NCBI GenBank assembly: GCA_022393335.1
Contig: JAJEKB010021880.1
Span: 2,549,657 to 2,613,656 of the forward strand
Reading direction: 5' to 3'
Source of the DNA: Macrotrachela quadricornifera
Lineage: Eukaryota; Rotifera; Eurotatoria; Philodinida; Philodinidae
Length of the DNA: 64,000 bases
The position numbers and the translations under genes are program-made. The notes beneath the pieces are model-generated. The model did not search any database, was not told where the DNA came from, and saw only the letters and a list, made by a program, of their open reading frames with translations. Position 1 is the first letter of the stretch. Each line of letters starts with the position of its first letter. Below, one piece after another: positions 62,596 through 64,000 of the stretch.

Positions 62596-63298
62596 AAAAT
62601 TAGATAACTCATTTTCAAAAATAAAATTTTTCAACAATCGACCCCTAATTTTCAGATGAGTTTGAAATATTCGAAGTATTAAAAAAAAGAAGAAAAAATA
62701 TTTTTATAACGAATATAACACAATATACAATTTCGAATAATTTATTTGGTTAGAGACTCAGAAAAGAAGGTTCTTTTAAACACAAAAGACAAAATCTTTC
62801 ATGAAGATATAGTAGTAAAAAGTAATTTGCTACAGATTGAAAACATATGGTAAAATCTCTGCTCTTTTGTGATCGAATGAGTGTTTTCTGTAGATGTAAA
62901 TAAGATAAATGTCTTTTGATCAAATGATCAAAACGATGAATATACACTTTAGAATAAACACAATCGCAACATTAGGAGGCCTTCCTTCTTTTGATTGCGC
63001 ACTCTACAACTTCATAAAATAGATTATATAACGATCTGCAGCGACGAACAAGAAAGCACTTATTGAAATTTACATAACCAACGTATCCATTGTTCTTCAT
63101 GAACAATAATTAGTTTTCATCAATTTTTTTTACAGTTTTTACTATAGGTATATTCGAAAAAATTAGATTTATGATGGTAATAAGAATTTTGACGTCTTCA
63201 CAATCAGTAGAAATGTGACAACTGATGGTAAATGATATTCTCGATTATTTTTTATTAATGTAGGTTTTTCTGATATTCAATACAATAAAAAGAAGTGC
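62596..63298. other. AT-rich spacer
   Basis: Nothing is recognised. The 3' end of the next gene's transcript should end here, and AATAAA-like signals in minus orientation are present near 63285. Confidence 0.35.
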
Positions 63299-64000
63299 TT
63301 AAATTAATTGATCGTGAATGTCTTTCATCAGTTGTTCAAGTTTTTCATGATCTCCTCCGAGTAAATCTCTCAATCGTTTGTGTGCTTTGTCTGAAAGAGC
63401 CTGCCAAAGTGTTCTACTAGAAGTGCATCGTGTCTCTAGTATGGCAATTACTATTGCTGTCGTTGTTACCACTTCTTGATTCTTCTCTTCAGTCGTTTCA
63501 AGTACTGACGATGAGAAATCAGTCAGCGACTTGCCCGTCAATTGCTCGACGTCAACTTCTGTCAATATCCATAATCCATCGTATTGCTGTCGTTCAATAA
63601 AGCGTTCAACAAGTTGTTGCTCGTCCTTTGGCCAATTGACCACACAATCTTGCTGTAGTTGATGAGGAATTTCAGGTGCTGCCTGAACTGGAGGTGCAAC
63701 ACTTTTTCGAGTGAGAAGAGATGAGAAAAAATTGGCGACAGGTCGTACAATGGAGCTTACACCAGTGGTGATACTATTTGTACGTCGTGCCTTCTTGTAG
63801 AAGTGGCGTGATTCAGCCCGAAGCGACTCGGATTGAGAACACAGTGTATCAAGCGAGTCGCCTCTTTCCAACAACATAGCAATGTTATGTTCCATGACAT
63901 CAACATCGAATTGCAAGGAAGCAAGTGAGTTTGTAGATGCGTATGACAAACTACGATATTGTTTTGATGCCGATGCAAAATGTTGATATGTTGGGTGTGG
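63299..64000 (-). CDS. C-terminal part: R-SNARE-like motif plus VWA5A/PARP4-like tail
   Basis: The minus frame is open from the window edge to a stop at 63299 (about 233 aa), so the gene begins outside. First comes FDVDVMEHNIAMLLERGDSL then DTLCSQSESLRAESRHFYKKARR. The pattern V-x2-V-M-x2-N-I-x3-LERG-x2-LD-x-L, ending in F-x-K-x-AR, is that of R-SNARE helices of VAMP proteins, with Arg of LERG at the zero layer. A spacer follows, then WILTEVDVEQLTGKSL, TTTAIVIAILETRC and LWQALSDKAHKRLRDLLG. These resemble the C-terminal block of VWA5A- and PARP4-type proteins (TALAIAxLExxC, KAxxWL). The VIT and VWA domains themselves would be upstream and are not visible. There is no transmembrane tail after the SNARE motif, unlike ordinary VAMPs. 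The similarity was judged by eye. Confidence 0.6.
   Translation of the reverse strand, partial: PHPTYQHFASASKQYRSLSYASTNSLASLQFDVDVMEHNIAMLLERGDSLDTLCSQSESLRAESRHFYKKARRTNSITTGVSSIVRPVANFFSSLLTRKSVAPPVQAAPEIPHQLQQDCVVNWPKDEQQLVERFIERQQYDGLWILTEVDVEQLTGKSLTDFSSSVLETTEEKNQEVVTTTAIVIAILETRCTSSRTLWQALSDKAHKRLRDLLGGDHEKLEQLMKDIHDQLI

Overview
This window is animal nuclear DNA, AT-rich (roughly 70% by eye), with intron-containing genes on both strands and a dense load of decayed mobile DNA. Most introns are about 48-80 bp with GT-AG ends. The best fit is a bdelloid rotifer. The reasons are the tiny introns, a spliced non-ribosomal peptide synthetase (NRPS) gene in an animal setting, a fungal-like FAD oxidase gene carrying introns, a Penelope/Athena-type retroelement remnant, and many hAT-like and mariner remnants. 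This assignment is inference; no rRNA, tRNA or mitochondrial marker is present.

Layout. 1-2506 (+): 3' end of an NRPS gene (partial condensation, adenylation and carrier domains) in five exons. 2585-3605: dead mariner and a minisatellite. 4013-15239 (+): complete 29-exon ABCB/P-glycoprotein-type transporter of about 1305 aa, with one 3.7-kb intron loaded with repeats. 15.2-22.9 kb: gene-poor, with hAT-like and foldback elements and a frameshifted coding remnant that may derive from a nuclear receptor. 22881-26688 (+): 10-exon membrane-anchored protein with a Cys-rich module and a berberine-bridge-type FAD oxidase domain. 27979-28904 (+): decayed PP5-like phosphatase, followed directly by a terminal-inverted-repeat element (28905-30187). 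31257-33984 (-): four-exon U-box / transmembrane / Thr-rich stalk / NHL-propeller protein.

35.0-37.0 kb: Penelope-like reverse transcriptase scrap between inverted arms, then a mariner with recognisable ends but damaged catalytic residues. 39965-44880: about 5 kb of degenerate satellite with a monomer near 94 bp. 44892-45086 (-): small secreted peptide with a TATA box. 46877-47506 (-): secreted protein broken by one in-frame stop. 49147-49869: hAT-like element filled with a GGTCTC expansion and a 400-N gap. 50.6-54.2 kb: nested foldback elements, including a 220-bp hAT-like MITE with a perfect 8-bp target duplication. 55598-58162 (+): 11-exon type I membrane protein. 59.6-62.6 kb: further inverted-repeat elements and a LINE scrap. 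63299-64000 (-): C-terminal end of a protein joining an R-SNARE-like motif to a VWA5A/PARP4-like tail.

The genes do not form a pathway or operon. What links them is context. Two probable horizontally acquired enzymes (NRPS, FAD oxidase), an exporter and several surface or secreted proteins sit in a transposon-rich, possibly subtelomeric-like neighbourhood. An NRPS next to an exporter is suggestive but not evidence of a cluster. All exon junctions were inferred by hand from reading frame, GT-AG ends and family similarity.
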